A DNA stretch of 59,701 bases from an uncultured Candidatus Thioglobus sp. (GCA_910595805.1 CAJVCK010000005.1:1-59701); one strand, 5' to 3'; shown: positions 8,869 to 18,793, numbered from the stretch's first letter. The notes: a model not told the origin generated them from the sequence alone. Program-made: numbers and translations.

Positions 8869-9842
8869 TGGTCTACCTTGTTTAAATTAAGAATATTTTT
8901 TAAGTAAGAAAAATTTGGATATTTATCAGCGATTTGCAAGACATATTTTTCAATCAATGGAATATCTTTTAAATATTGATGTTTGCCATCACGAATGGAT
9001 AAACGCTTAAATATGCCCAATACTTTAAGATGGCGCTGCAAGCCCATGAGGTCAAACTGTTTTTCAAAATCATCAAAACTTATAGTAAGTTTAGATTGCT
9101 TATGGAAATATATAAGTAAAACGTGTACCTCAGATGGTTTTAGTTCGAAATAAGCGTCTTTAAGTAGTGAAACTAAATCATAAGTATTTGGACCAATAAC
9201 TGCGTCTTGAAAGTCAATCACACCTAATTCGTTATTTTCCAACAACATTAAATTGCGTGAGTGATAATCACGATGTACAAACACTTGGTCCGTGCTTAGC
9301 GCGTTATCACTAAGTAAGTCAAAAATAGTTTGTAATTGTGTCTGTTGTTTGCTATTTAGAGTTGGTAAATACCAATCAATCAACAGTTTCATCTCGCTGG
9401 TGAGTAAGGTGTAATCATACGACAGAATATTAACTGAATTAGTTTTTAGTGATTGAATATCAATAAGAACATCAATGGCATTTTTATAATGCTGAATATT
9501 AAAATCTTTTTGTTGTTCGCTTAAGAAGGTTTGGCTGCCTAAATCTTCTAGCAATAAGAAACCTTGATTTAGATCGGCCTCGATAATTTTTGGTGCATGA
9601 ATACCACCAGCCACCAGATATTTAGCAATGTAAATAAAAGGCTCACAATTTTCTTTATTTGGTGGAGCATCCATGGCAATAAAACTGTTGTTATCGCGCT
9701 GAATTCGAAAATAACGACGAAAGCTAGCATCATCACTGGCCGTAGTGATAACAAAGTTTTCATCATCAAAGAAAAACTCTAGCCAATCGGTCAGTGAGTC
9801 TAGGCGCTGGTCAATCATTTTTAAGGTGTTGGTAATGCTCAT
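8865..9842 (-). CDS. amgK: Anomeric N-acetylmuramate/N-acetylglucosamine kinase AmgK
   Basis: 325-residue aminoglycoside-phosphotransferase-fold kinase. The catalytic loop is VFVHRDYHSRNLM and the metal-binding segment is GVIDFQDAVIGPNTYDLVSLL. AmgK phosphorylates the C1 hydroxyl of MurNAc and hands the product to MurU, encoded next with a four-base overlap. I chose ATG 9842 (MSITNTLKM); a further methionine follows at residue 9, and a longer reading to 9866 is not needed. Its start lies inside the 3' end of the aminotransferase gene (32-base overlap), so translation is probably coupled. Confidence 0.88.
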   Translation of the reverse strand: MSITNTLKMIDQRLDSLTDWLEFFFDDENFVITTASDDASFRRYFRIQRDNNSFIAMDAPPNKENCEPFIYIAKYLVAGGIHAPKIIEADLNQGFLLLEDLGSQTFLSEQQKDFNIQHYKNAIDVLIDIQSLKTNSVNILSYDYTLLTSEMKLLIDWYLPTLNSKQQTQLQTIFDLLSDNALSTDQVFVHRDYHSRNLMLLENNELGVIDFQDAVIGPNTYDLVSLLKDAYFELKPSEVHVLLIYFHKQSKLTISFDDFEKQFDLMGLQRHLKVLGIFKRLSIRDGKHQYLKDIPLIEKYVLQIADKYPNFSYLKNILNLNKVDQ

Positions 9843-10644
9843 ATACACAAGCCCAGTACTTGCCAACTCGCCCTTGGTTGATTGTTTGATTATCGATAAT
9901 AGTCATTGGCATAACTTCACGGGTAGAGCTTGAAATCCACACTTCATCAGCGCCGAATAGATCATTGATTGAGATTGCGCTTTCATCTACCTGTAGGCCG
10001 CAAGCGTATGCACTTTCAAGCACTAAATCACGGGTAATGCCTGAGAGGATGTGTTCGCCAGTGGGGTGAGTGAAAAGTGTGTGGTTTTTAACTATGAAAA
10101 CATTAGACGTAGCGCCTTCGGTAATTTGATCATTACGTAAGAGAATCACTTCTTCAACTTGATGTTGTTTAGCTTCTTGTGCATAAAGAATATTGGCCAA
10201 TAATGAAGTAGATTTAATGTCGCATCGACTCCATCGAATGTCTGGCTGAGTAATAGCACTAAATCCTTGTGATAACTCTACTTGGGTCTTAGGGGTGAGC
10301 GGGTTAGACTCGATATATATGGTAGGTGAAAGCATAACAAAACTATGTTTGCGTTGTGTGTCGGCACCACGAGTCATTTGCAAATAAAGAGATTGATTAG
10401 ACTCATCCGAAAAATTAGTAAGTTTAGTTAGAATGGCATGCCATTCATCGTGTGAAAAAGGATTTATAATCCGAATTGAGTCTAAGCTTTTTTGCAGGCG
10501 ATCTAGGTGTTCAGTAAGGCGAAATATTTTTCCATTGTAAACGGGGATAACTTCGTAAACACCATCGCCAAATAAAAAGCCTCTATCCATAACGGAAATA
10601 GAGGCCTCGTTTTTTGCGATAAAATCGCCGTTAAGATAGACCAT
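9811..10644 (-). CDS. D-amino acid aminotransferase (class IV PLP enzyme)
   Basis: 277 residues. The start MVYLNGDFIAKNEASISVMDRGFLFGDGVYE is the class IV aminotransferase signature; SLLANILYAQEA and EVILLRNDQITEGATSNVFIV follow. The family includes D-alanine aminotransferase, branched-chain aminotransferase and aminodeoxychorismate lyase. The position right after dacA, sharing one base of TAATG, favours D-amino acid aminotransferase, which would supply or recycle D-Glu and D-Ala. The exact substrate is inferred. A longer reading to 10677 would lie inside dacA and is rejected. Confidence 0.85.
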   Translation of the reverse strand: MVYLNGDFIAKNEASISVMDRGFLFGDGVYEVIPVYNGKIFRLTEHLDRLQKSLDSIRIINPFSHDEWHAILTKLTNFSDESNQSLYLQMTRGADTQRKHSFVMLSPTIYIESNPLTPKTQVELSQGFSAITQPDIRWSRCDIKSTSLLANILYAQEAKQHQVEEVILLRNDQITEGATSNVFIVKNHTLFTHPTGEHILSGITRDLVLESAYACGLQVDESAISINDLFGADEVWISSSTREVMPMTIIDNQTINQGRVGKYWACVYEHYQHLKND

Positions 10645-11795
10645 TAAAATCCGAATAGTGAGAGTATCCAGTTCCATATTTGACTAAAGAAACCGGCACT
10701 AGGAGCATCTTCAAGTGCAACTAACGGCAATTTTGCAAGACTATTTCCTTCAAATTTAATTACTAAGTTACCAATGCTATCGCCTTTTTTGATAGGGGCA
10801 GATAATCCAGGATTAAGCTCAATTGCTTGCTGGGATAATTTGTATTGACCACGTGCCAAAGTAATTGCTTTTGAGTTTTGAAGACCAACTTTGATTTTGT
10901 CTTTGCTAGAGTTAGGGATTGGGATGTTTTTGGTGATGGTCCCAATATTTTTGGTTTCAAAAAATCGAAAACCATAATCAAGAATTTTTTGCGTTTGTGA
11001 AGTGCGTGCTTCAACAGAGGTTGAGCCTAATACGACTGAGATAAGGCGCATATCCATGCGGTTGGCGCTAGCAACTAGATTATATTGTGCTTTTTTAGTA
11101 AAACCAGTTTTCAGGCCGTCAACTGTATTGTCACTCCATAAAAGCTTATTGCGATTGGTTTGCTTGATGTCGTGATGGGTAAATTCCTTTTCACTGTACC
11201 AAGGATAAAACTCTGGAAAATCTCTAATAGTGGCAGCAGCCAATATCGCCATATCGGCAGCAGATGTGTGCTGATTTTTATAATCAAGACCAGATGAGTT
11301 CTCAAAGCGAGTATTAAGCATGCCCAGCTCAACTGCATATTGATTCATATAAGCGGTAAAAGTGCCTTCTGTCCCAGCAATATGTTCAGCCATAGCAACC
11401 GCAGCATCATTGCCTGATTGAATAATCATGCCTTTAAGTAATATTTTTAATTTAATGGTTTTACCTACCTCGACAAAACTTTTTGAACCCATCGTTTTCC
11501 ATGCTTTTTCGCTGATTTTTACATCGTCTTCTAAACTAGCTCTACCATCCTTGATTAACTGGAAAACTACGTAGGCTGTCATTAATTTAGTCAAGCTGGC
11601 CGGCGCATGTTTTTCATGAGGTTTATTTGAGGCTATAACAGCACCTGAGTTGTAGTCAAGTACAACATATGAAGTTGCATTAATAGAGGGTTGTTTTGGG
11701 GTTATAAAAATCGCCGCTTGAAGATTAAGAGAGGCAACGCCAATTGCGACAATAATCAAGGCTGATAATTTTTTTGTAAGTGATTGATAATTCAT
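10644..11795 (-). CDS. dacA: D-alanyl-D-alanine carboxypeptidase (PBP5/6 family)
   Basis: 383 residues with a signal peptide (about 1-27). The three active-site motifs of penicillin-recognising enzymes are present: S67-LTK70, S127-G-N129 and K229-TG231. A C-terminal beta-rich PBP5 domain and a closing hydrophobic amphipathic helix (FFSQIWNWILSLFGF) anchor the protein to the outer face of the inner membrane. It removes the terminal D-Ala of peptidoglycan stems. It follows mltB after six bases. Confidence 0.95.
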   Translation of the reverse strand: MNYQSLTKKLSALIIVAIGVASLNLQAAIFITPKQPSINATSYVVLDYNSGAVIASNKPHEKHAPASLTKLMTAYVVFQLIKDGRASLEDDVKISEKAWKTMGSKSFVEVGKTIKLKILLKGMIIQSGNDAAVAMAEHIAGTEGTFTAYMNQYAVELGMLNTRFENSSGLDYKNQHTSAADMAILAAATIRDFPEFYPWYSEKEFTHHDIKQTNRNKLLWSDNTVDGLKTGFTKKAQYNLVASANRMDMRLISVVLGSTSVEARTSQTQKILDYGFRFFETKNIGTITKNIPIPNSSKDKIKVGLQNSKAITLARGQYKLSQQAIELNPGLSAPIKKGDSIGNLVIKFEGNSLAKLPLVALEDAPSAGFFSQIWNWILSLFGF

Positions 11796-11801
11796 ATTTT
11801 T

Positions 11802-12800
11802 TTATTGATTATTTTGATTGAATTGTTGCTTAATTTTTTTTGATAATTGATAGGCGGCCATGGCATATCTATTATCGTGATTATAACGGGTTAATACGTA
11901 AAAATTCCAAAAAGTTAGCCAGGTTTCGTCAATTTTTTGTTGCGGTAGGCGAATAAAAGAAAGTTTAGTTTTGTTGGAAATATCTGTATTAATATTTAAA
12001 CCCTTGTTGCGCCAGTATTCTGCATTTTTTTTAGGTTTATTAGTAGCGCGTTTGGCATGTTTTAAATGAGTATCAGATAGCGAAATAGGTCGAGCAATTT
12101 CACCAAAATCGTGCCATTGATGTTTGTCGAGATAATTAGCAATAGAGCCAATAGCATCTATAGGATCTGAAAACAGATCAATTTTACTATCTTGATTAAA
12201 ATCAACCGCATAGTGGCGATATGAACTAGAAATAAATTGCGGATACCCCATGGCGCCAGCATAGGACCCTTTAATGGCTAATGGTGGCATGGAATTTTCA
12301 CGCGACATAAGCAAGAAGGATTCTAGTTCTTTTTTGTAAAAATCACGTCGTCGATAATTACCAAATGCACGTTTTGTTAAAGTTTCTAATGTGGGATGCG
12401 TGCCTTTTTTATTGCCATAGTTAGTTTCTATACCTAAAATTGCCACAATGACTTCACTAGGAATGTTGTAAGTGGTTTCAGCACGATTCAGAGTATCTAG
12501 ATTGTCTTGCCAAAACTGTAATCCATCTGCAATACGCTCATCAGTAATAAAAAGCGATTGATATTTATCCCAAGTCATGGTTTTTTTCTTTACAGACTTA
12601 GACTTTACCTTGTCATTTTTTTTGACAAAAGTAAGATTGACCTTAGAGAAAATAAACAGCAATTCGTTTTTGTTAAAGTGATGTTGTTGCACCATTTTAT
12701 TAATGAAGTTTTGCGTCGATTGAAAATGTGTAGCAGGCAGTGTTTTTGCTGAAATAGCTGATGAGGATAACAGCACAGATAACGCTAATATTTTTAACAT
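11802..12800 (-). CDS. mltB: Lytic murein transglycosylase B
   Basis: 332 residues from ATG 12800, where a signal peptide (MLKILALSVLLSSSAISA) begins; the longer reading to 12866 runs into rodA and lacks a sensible signal. The catalytic glutamate is E125 in AILGIETNYGN. AGAMGYPQFISSSYRHYAVD and the helix around DPIDAIGSIANYL are MltB hallmarks. The enzyme cleaves glycan strands and leaves 1,6-anhydro-MurNAc ends, which feed recycling. No lipobox cysteine is seen at the signal end, so it may be soluble in the periplasm. Confidence 0.93.
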   Translation of the reverse strand: MLKILALSVLLSSSAISAKTLPATHFQSTQNFINKMVQQHHFNKNELLFIFSKVNLTFVKKNDKVKSKSVKKKTMTWDKYQSLFITDERIADGLQFWQDNLDTLNRAETTYNIPSEVIVAILGIETNYGNKKGTHPTLETLTKRAFGNYRRRDFYKKELESFLLMSRENSMPPLAIKGSYAGAMGYPQFISSSYRHYAVDFNQDSKIDLFSDPIDAIGSIANYLDKHQWHDFGEIARPISLSDTHLKHAKRATNKPKKNAEYWRNKGLNINTDISNKTKLSFIRLPQQKIDETWLTFWNFYVLTRYNHDNRYAMAAYQLSKKIKQQFNQNNQ

Positions 12801-12807
12801 TTTGATT

Positions 12808-13953
12808 TTAATGCTTGGAAAGGTAGGCAGGTGATTGGTGTTTACGGATAGACATAATAATACCAAAACTAGCCATTAAAGTAATGAGCGAGGATCCGCC
12901 ATAACTAATAAGCGGTAATGGCACACCAACAACCGGTAATAAGCCAGATACCATGCCAATATTAACAAAGATATAAGTAAAGAAAGTTAGCGTTAAACTG
13001 GCGCCTAACAATTTAGAGAAAGTATCTTCAGACTCAGAAGATATGACAAAACAGCGATAAATGATAATGCCATAAATTGTAAAAAGGAGCAAAACACCTA
13101 TAAAGCCTAACTCTTCAGCAATAACAGAAAAAATAAAATCAGTAGTGTGTTCAGGTAAAAAATTTAGCTGAGATTGTGAGCCTTGTTCAATACCTTTGCC
13201 AAATAAACCACCAGAGCCAATAGCAATTTTAGATTGCAAAATATGATAGCCAGAGCCCAAAGGGTCAGAGCTTGGATCAATGAGTGTTAAGATGCGTTTT
13301 TTCTGGTAGGTCATGAGTAGGTAGTTCCAGGCGATATAGCCAGCTACACCTATCAGAGAACTGATCAAACCAAGATTAAACCATTTATTATGCTTTATGA
13401 TGCGAATGCGAATGCCAGAGAAAAATAACACATAAAAGCCACTTGCACCAATAAGTAATGAAGTGCCTAAATCAGGTTGTTTAGCGATAAGCACAACAAT
13501 CACAATAATTGAGACAACTGAAATCAGCATTGGCAGGGGGTTTGGTGGTAAGGTTGTTTTGCTTAAAATAGAAGCGATGGCAATTGGCACAATAACCTTC
13601 ATTAACTCAGAAGGCTGAAAACGCATAAAACCTAAATCGAGCCAGCGTTGAGCGCCGCCACTACTAGAGCCAAATAATAAAACTAAAATAAGTAAGAAAA
13701 TGCCAAATAACATAAGATAAGGCGAATAACGGTGTAACAGGTAGGGCGGTATTTGTGCAATTACCAACATAGCACTGAAGGCGAGTGACAAGTGTGTAAT
13801 TTGTTTGTATAGTAAGGTTGTTGAAGCATCAGAAGCGCTATAAAGCACCATTAAGCCAAACACACATATGCCTACTAGTAATAGAAATAACGGCGTATCC
13901 ATTTTAAAATATTGCCAAAAATGGCGGATTTTACTAAGTAATGCAAGTGTCAT
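12808..13953 (-). CDS. rodA: Rod-shape SEDS glycosyltransferase RodA
   Basis: 381-residue membrane protein with about ten transmembrane segments and SEDS signatures: RWLDLGFMRFQPSELMK near 104-120 and PEHTTDFIFSVIAEELGFIG in the large periplasmic loop, with a late VGVPLPLISYGGSS. RodA polymerises glycan strands for cell elongation with PBP2. Position beside mltB and dacA separates it from ftsW, which is at 55858. It overlaps the upstream Mth938-family gene by four bases. A later methionine (residue 18, MDTPLF) is an alternative start. Confidence 0.94.
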   Translation of the reverse strand: MTLALLSKIRHFWQYFKMDTPLFLLLVGICVFGLMVLYSASDASTTLLYKQITHLSLAFSAMLVIAQIPPYLLHRYSPYLMLFGIFLLILVLLFGSSSGGAQRWLDLGFMRFQPSELMKVIVPIAIASILSKTTLPPNPLPMLISVVSIIVIVVLIAKQPDLGTSLLIGASGFYVLFFSGIRIRIIKHNKWFNLGLISSLIGVAGYIAWNYLLMTYQKKRILTLIDPSSDPLGSGYHILQSKIAIGSGGLFGKGIEQGSQSQLNFLPEHTTDFIFSVIAEELGFIGVLLLFTIYGIIIYRCFVISSESEDTFSKLLGASLTLTFFTYIFVNIGMVSGLLPVVGVPLPLISYGGSSLITLMASFGIIMSIRKHQSPAYLSKH

Positions 13954-14312
13954 AATAGTAGCAGACCGACGCGTCGAGCATCAGTCAACAACAAGTTAAA
14001 ACTTCGACAAGCAGATTCATTATTCATGCTTTCTACTCCAATGCCCATTTGCTGAATGGCTATTTGTTGTTTTGGATGTAGAAACTGAGTCATCTTGCCT
14101 GTACCAATAATGAGTATATCAATATCGTCTTGTGAGCTTAGTGGGAAAAGTGAAGCTTTATCTAGTTGCTCTAAGTCAGTTATTTCAATTTCTGTAGAAT
14201 GACTGGGGGAAATAAAGCAAGGTGTTTTTAATGTTATATGTGTTAATTTAATTTGGCAATCATCAACAGAAACAATAGAATTTTGCTCGGATTCTTGTTG
14301 ATTAAATTCCAT
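13950..14312 (-). CDS. Mth938/DUF498 domain protein
   Basis: 120 residues. The segment IDILIIGTGKMTQFLHP, then IGVESMNNESACRSFNLLLTDARRVGLLLL, is the Mth938-like fold shared with the mitochondrial complex I assembly factor NDUFAF3. Its function in bacteria is unknown. It heads the ten-gene minus-strand series that continues with rodA, mltB and dacA, overlapping rodA by four bases. It is divergent from the Sel1 gene. Confidence 0.8.
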   Translation of the reverse strand: MEFNQQESEQNSIVSVDDCQIKLTHITLKTPCFISPSHSTEIEITDLEQLDKASLFPLSSQDDIDILIIGTGKMTQFLHPKQQIAIQQMGIGVESMNNESACRSFNLLLTDARRVGLLLL

Positions 14313-14392
14313 GCTAGTATTGAAGTTGTTTGAAGGTTTAAAAACACATTATAACCGTGTAAAATTATTCTATTTTTTAAATAACAATAACA

Positions 14393-14845
14393 ATGTCTAA
14401 TTCTAACAAAACTGATTCATTTTCTGCTGATTTATCAAGTGGCATAGCCGCCTTTGATTCAAAGAACTTTTCGATGGCTTATCAATTATTAGCGCCACTG
14501 GCCGCTCAAGGTGATGCAGAATCATTGTGGCGATTAGGCATGATGCAAATGAATGGTTTAGGTATGGTTGAAAACCAGCCTTTGGGCCTGGAAAATTTTA
14601 TGAAAGCAGCCGTACAAGGTCATGCTTTTGCGCACCATATGATTGGTGTCGCTTATATGACCGGCGAGGGAATAGAGAAGGACATTAATCAAGCAATTAA
14701 ATGGTTTGAAAAAGGTGCTGAATTTGGCATACCTGGCCCTATGTATACATTAGGTATGCTTTATGAAGATGGCAAAGAAGTTGAAAAAGATATGGAAAAA
14801 TCACAGTATTGGTATGATAAAGCATCAAAGGTCGATGCGTTGTGA
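14393..14845 (+). CDS. Sel1-like repeat protein
   Basis: 150 residues containing about three Sel1-like repeats of some 36 residues: AESLWRLGMMQMNGLGM, AFAHHMIGVAYMTGEGIEKD and GPMYTLGMLYEDGKEVEKD. No signal peptide is seen, so it is probably cytosolic. Such alpha-solenoid proteins act as protein-binding adaptors; no partner can be named. Its stop overlaps the GTG start of gltX (GTGA at 14842-14845). Confidence 0.82.
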   Translation: MSNSNKTDSFSADLSSGIAAFDSKNFSMAYQLLAPLAAQGDAESLWRLGMMQMNGLGMVENQPLGLENFMKAAVQGHAFAHHMIGVAYMTGEGIEKDINQAIKWFEKGAEFGIPGPMYTLGMLYEDGKEVEKDMEKSQYWYDKASKVDAL

Positions 14846-16230
14846 AATCAAGATTCGCCCCTTCTCCAACCGGTTATTTACATATTGGCGGCGCTAGAAC
14901 AGCACTATTTGCCTGGCTTTGGGCCAAAAAAAAACAAGGCCACTTTATCTTACGTATTGAAGACACTGATCGAGAGCGTTCGACCCAAGCCTCAGTTGAT
15001 GCAATTTTAGATGGTATGAAATGGTTGGGCCTAGATCATGACGAAGGGCCTTATTATCAAACTGATAGATTTGATCGATACGAAGCCGTGGTTCAGCAGC
15101 TTTTAGTAGAAGACAAAGCTTATTATTGTGAATGTTCGCAAGAGCGCCTACAAACCCTACGTGATGAATTAATGGCCAAGGGTGAAAAAGCTAAATATGA
15201 TGGCCATTGTCAACACAAAAAACTAACCTCCGGTGTGGTTCGCTTTCGCAACCCAAATGAAGGTAACGTGGTATTTTCAGATTTGGTTAAGGGTGAAATT
15301 AGCGTTCACAATAAAGAGTTAGATGATTTAATTATTGCACGTAGTGATGGTACACCAACTTATAATTTAACCGTGGTAATCGATGATCATGACATGGAGA
15401 TTGACTGTGTCATTCGTGGCGACGATCATATCAATAACACCCCTAGACAAATTAATTTATACGAGGCACTTGATTGGGGCTTACCTACTTTTGCGCATCT
15501 ACCTATGATTTTGGGTGGTGATGGCGCAAGACTTTCAAAACGCCATGGTGCAGTGAGCGTGATGGCCTATCGGGATGCAGGGTTTTTACCTGAAGCACTG
15601 CTTAATTACTTGGTGCGTTTAGGCTGGTCACATGGTGATCAAGAGGTGTTTTCTATTGATGAGATGATTCGACTGTTTGAGCTTAAAGATGTCAATAAAG
15701 CGCCAGGTAGTTTTAACCAAGATAAGCTTATTTGGTTAAATCAAGAATATATCAAAACAGCCGATATGACTCATTTGATTGAGCAACTTGATTGGCATCT
15801 TGATAACCAATCTATTGATGTTAGTAATGGCCCTGATGTTACTAAAGTAATTGATGCGCTACGAGAGCGATCTAAGACTCTAGTAGAAATGGCACAGAGC
15901 ATGAAAATGTTTTATCAGGATTTTGATCAGTTTGATGAAAAAGCGGCTAATAAGCAATTTAAACCTGCGGCTGGGCCAATCATTAAAGCATTAATCGATC
16001 ATTATTCTCAGCTAGAAGATTGGTCAAGTGTGGCAATTCACAATATTGTAAAAATAGTGTGTGATGAACAAGACGTAGGCTTTGGTAAAGTTGGCCAACC
16101 TTTTAGATTGGCACTCAGCGGCACAGGCAATGCAGGCAGTATTGATGTAGTAGCCGAGCTTGTTGGTAAAGATAGAACTTTGGCCCGTCTTAAAATGGCA
16201 CTTGATTATATTGCTCAAATAGACAATTAA
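14842..16230 (+). CDS. gltX: Glutamyl-tRNA synthetase
   Basis: 462-residue class I synthetase. It opens directly with KSRFAPSPTGYLHIGGARTA (HIGH motif YLHIGG) and has the KMSKS-type loop ARLSKRHGA near residue 232. The start is GTG 14842, overlapping the Sel1 stop; no ATG fits the conserved N-terminus. Length is near the E. coli enzyme (471). A nine-A run occurs at 14926-14934 (Lys codons in WAKKKQG), a possible indel hot spot but not obviously functional. Confidence 0.96.
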   Translation: MKSRFAPSPTGYLHIGGARTALFAWLWAKKKQGHFILRIEDTDRERSTQASVDAILDGMKWLGLDHDEGPYYQTDRFDRYEAVVQQLLVEDKAYYCECSQERLQTLRDELMAKGEKAKYDGHCQHKKLTSGVVRFRNPNEGNVVFSDLVKGEISVHNKELDDLIIARSDGTPTYNLTVVIDDHDMEIDCVIRGDDHINNTPRQINLYEALDWGLPTFAHLPMILGGDGARLSKRHGAVSVMAYRDAGFLPEALLNYLVRLGWSHGDQEVFSIDEMIRLFELKDVNKAPGSFNQDKLIWLNQEYIKTADMTHLIEQLDWHLDNQSIDVSNGPDVTKVIDALRERSKTLVEMAQSMKMFYQDFDQFDEKAANKQFKPAAGPIIKALIDHYSQLEDWSSVAIHNIVKIVCDEQDVGFGKVGQPFRLALSGTGNAGSIDVVAELVGKDRTLARLKMALDYIAQIDN

Positions 16231-16248
16231 TCAGTTATCATCTAGCTC

Positions 16249-18765
16249 ATGCATTTAGATGATTTTAAAACCAGATATCAAACATTACAAGATTCAGTTG
16301 AGGCCGACTTTTTAAAAGATCCTGATTCGGTAGAATCGTTAGTACTTGCTCGTAGTGATGGTGTTGATGCTTTATTAAAAGATATTTGGCAAACATTTAA
16401 GATTGGCAGTGAGTTGTGTTTAGTGGCTGTGGGTGGTTTTGGTCGAGGTGAATTACACCTTTACTCTGATATTGATCTGCTAATTTTAATTCCAAATGGC
16501 ACTCATGGGCAACACCAAGAGAGTGTTTCTAAGCTCTTAACTTTTTTATGGGATGTAGGGTTAGAAGTTGGCCATGCAACTCGTGACATTGATGATTGTA
16601 TAATTGAAATTAACGATCTAAGCGTGGTGACTAATTTATTAGAATCTCGATTATTGATTGGCAAAAAAACTTTATTCTTAAAAATGAAATCAATGATCAA
16701 GTCGAGTAACTGGTCATCTCAGTCATTCTTGGTAGAGAAACAAAAAGAACAGCATAATCGTCATCTTAACTATTCAAACACAGCCTACAATCTAGAGCCC
16801 AATTTAAAAGAAAGCCCAGGTGGGTTAAGAGACATTCAAACGATTGCCTGGGTGGCAAAATGGTATTTTGATGTTAATCTTTTATCTGATCTAGTTGATA
16901 AGTCTTATTTGAGCGAGCATGAATATGATTTATTAAAGCAAGGGCAGTTATTTTTATGGAAGGTGCGTTTTGCCTTGCACGTAATTGCCAAGCGTCGAGA
17001 AGACCGAATTGCTTTTCAATACCAAAGAGAAGCGGCCAATATCTTGGGTTATGTTGATGCGGACTCTATGGCTGTTGAGCAATTTATGAAAGACTATTAT
17101 CGCACGGTGACTAAGGTGTCTCGTTTAAACGATATTTTGTTACAACTGTTAGAAGATCGAATACTTCACACGCAGAGCCTTAATGAGCGTTTTATTATTA
17201 GCTATGGTTATATACGGGCTACCAATATTGATGTTTTTAAGAAATACCCAACTGCTTTTATTGAAATTTTCCTTTTGATTGCGAAACACAATTATGTTCG
17301 AGGTATTAATGCTGGCACGCTCAGGCAAATGCAACTTGATCTTGATTTGATTGATGAAGATTATTACAAAAAACGACAAAATAACCGGTTGTTTATCGAA
17401 TTATTGCAACAAAAACGCGGTGTTAATAAAGCGTTAAAATTAATGAATCGCTACGGTATTTTGGAGCACTATATTCCAGCATTTGGACAGATTACAGGCT
17501 TGATGCAATATGATTTGTTCCACACTTATACAGTGGACCAACATACATTATTCGTGATTCGTAATTTAAGGCGATTTTTTGTACCTAAATTTTCCAAAGA
17601 GTTTGAATTATGTAGTGAAATTGCTCAAGGCGTTGACAAGCCAGAGTTGTTATTTCTAGCAGGGTTATTTCATGATATTGCCAAAGGTCGTGGTGGCGAT
17701 CACGCTAGTTTAGGCGCACAAGATGCCCAGATATTTTGTAAACACCATCAGTTAAGGCCAAGTGATATAGTGCTTGTGTCTGGTTTGGTTGAGCATCATT
17801 TGCTAATGTCGCAAACAGCACAAAAACAAGATTTAGAAGATTTTAAAGTAATCGATCAATTCTCCAAAGCAGTTGGTTCAGTACGGTTTCTCGAATTACT
17901 ATATTTATTAACAGTGGCAGATATTCGCGCCACCAAAGCCGACCTATGGAACAATTGGAAAGATTCGCTTTTAAGAAAATTGTTTTACAAAACCAAAGAA
18001 CATCTGTTGAGTGGAACACCTAAGCCATTAAGCGTAGCCAAGCAGATTGAGAAAATTAAACATTCAGTGTTAAGTGAAATTGAACAACAAGGCTACCATA
18101 TGGAGCAAGTTGAGCAGATATTTTCAACCTTACCTAAGGATTACTTCTTGCGCTACGAAGTAGAGGATATTTTGTGGCATTTATGGCTGGTGATGAAACC
18201 AACAGACAAAAATATCAGAGTAGTGTCGCGTTTATCTGAGCATAATGTGGTGGATATTTTTGTCTATGGCGACGATTCAAAAGGCCTATTTTTTAAACTG
18301 GTCAGCGTTATTGAAAAGTTAGGCTTAGACATTGTTGATGCAAAAATCTTAACCTCAAAAGACAACAAGGCTTATAACACCATTAGTGTTTTACAAGATG
18401 ATATTCTCAAACAAATCAATATTAGTCAAGAAGTAGAAGATGGGCTTAGTCAAAAAACGCTAAGTGTCAAGGAAGCAGGTAATAAATTAACACATCGTCA
18501 TTTTGATCATAAAATGAAAATTAGCTTCACGCGTAATAAAAAGTGGAATTTGACTCAATTAGAGATTAATGTGATTGATAAGCAAGGATTGTTATCTAAT
18601 GTTGCTTATATTTTTCATCAGCTTAATATTCATTTAGTTAATGCTAGAATTACTACTATGGGTGAGCGTGTAGAGGATATTTTCTTTATTAGTAATGACA
18701 AGCAGCAGCCTCTAAGTGCAGTAGAAGAAAAACGATTAAAGCAAGCGCTTGAAGAAAAATTGTAA
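16249..18765 (+). CDS. glnD: Bifunctional PII uridylyltransferase/uridylyl-removing enzyme
   Basis: 838 residues; senses glutamine and modifies PII proteins, so it sits at the top of nitrogen control. Order: nucleotidyltransferase domain with VGGFGRGELHLYSDIDLLIL (61-80), HD domain with LFHDIAKGRGGDH near 471-483, and two C-terminal ACT domains (about 667-710 and 765-838). All domains are intact; E. coli GlnD is 890 residues. glnA and urtA, both nitrogen genes, are also in the window but not in the same operon. Confidence 0.96.
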   Translation: MHLDDFKTRYQTLQDSVEADFLKDPDSVESLVLARSDGVDALLKDIWQTFKIGSELCLVAVGGFGRGELHLYSDIDLLILIPNGTHGQHQESVSKLLTFLWDVGLEVGHATRDIDDCIIEINDLSVVTNLLESRLLIGKKTLFLKMKSMIKSSNWSSQSFLVEKQKEQHNRHLNYSNTAYNLEPNLKESPGGLRDIQTIAWVAKWYFDVNLLSDLVDKSYLSEHEYDLLKQGQLFLWKVRFALHVIAKRREDRIAFQYQREAANILGYVDADSMAVEQFMKDYYRTVTKVSRLNDILLQLLEDRILHTQSLNERFIISYGYIRATNIDVFKKYPTAFIEIFLLIAKHNYVRGINAGTLRQMQLDLDLIDEDYYKKRQNNRLFIELLQQKRGVNKALKLMNRYGILEHYIPAFGQITGLMQYDLFHTYTVDQHTLFVIRNLRRFFVPKFSKEFELCSEIAQGVDKPELLFLAGLFHDIAKGRGGDHASLGAQDAQIFCKHHQLRPSDIVLVSGLVEHHLLMSQTAQKQDLEDFKVIDQFSKAVGSVRFLELLYLLTVADIRATKADLWNNWKDSLLRKLFYKTKEHLLSGTPKPLSVAKQIEKIKHSVLSEIEQQGYHMEQVEQIFSTLPKDYFLRYEVEDILWHLWLVMKPTDKNIRVVSRLSEHNVVDIFVYGDDSKGLFFKLVSVIEKLGLDIVDAKILTSKDNKAYNTISVLQDDILKQINISQEVEDGLSQKTLSVKEAGNKLTHRHFDHKMKISFTRNKKWNLTQLEINVIDKQGLLSNVAYIFHQLNIHLVNARITTMGERVEDIFFISNDKQQPLSAVEEKRLKQALEEKL

Positions 18766-18793
18766 AATAACGGCACAAAGGTTAAATTAACGA

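Noticed and set aside
9843..9866. Longer N-terminus of amgK
   Set aside because: The added residues are not typical of the family; ATG 9842 gives the expected start.
14926..14934. A9 run in gltX as a programmed slippage site
   Set aside because: It is near the N-terminus, a slip would give only a short useless peptide, and the gene reads through normally.
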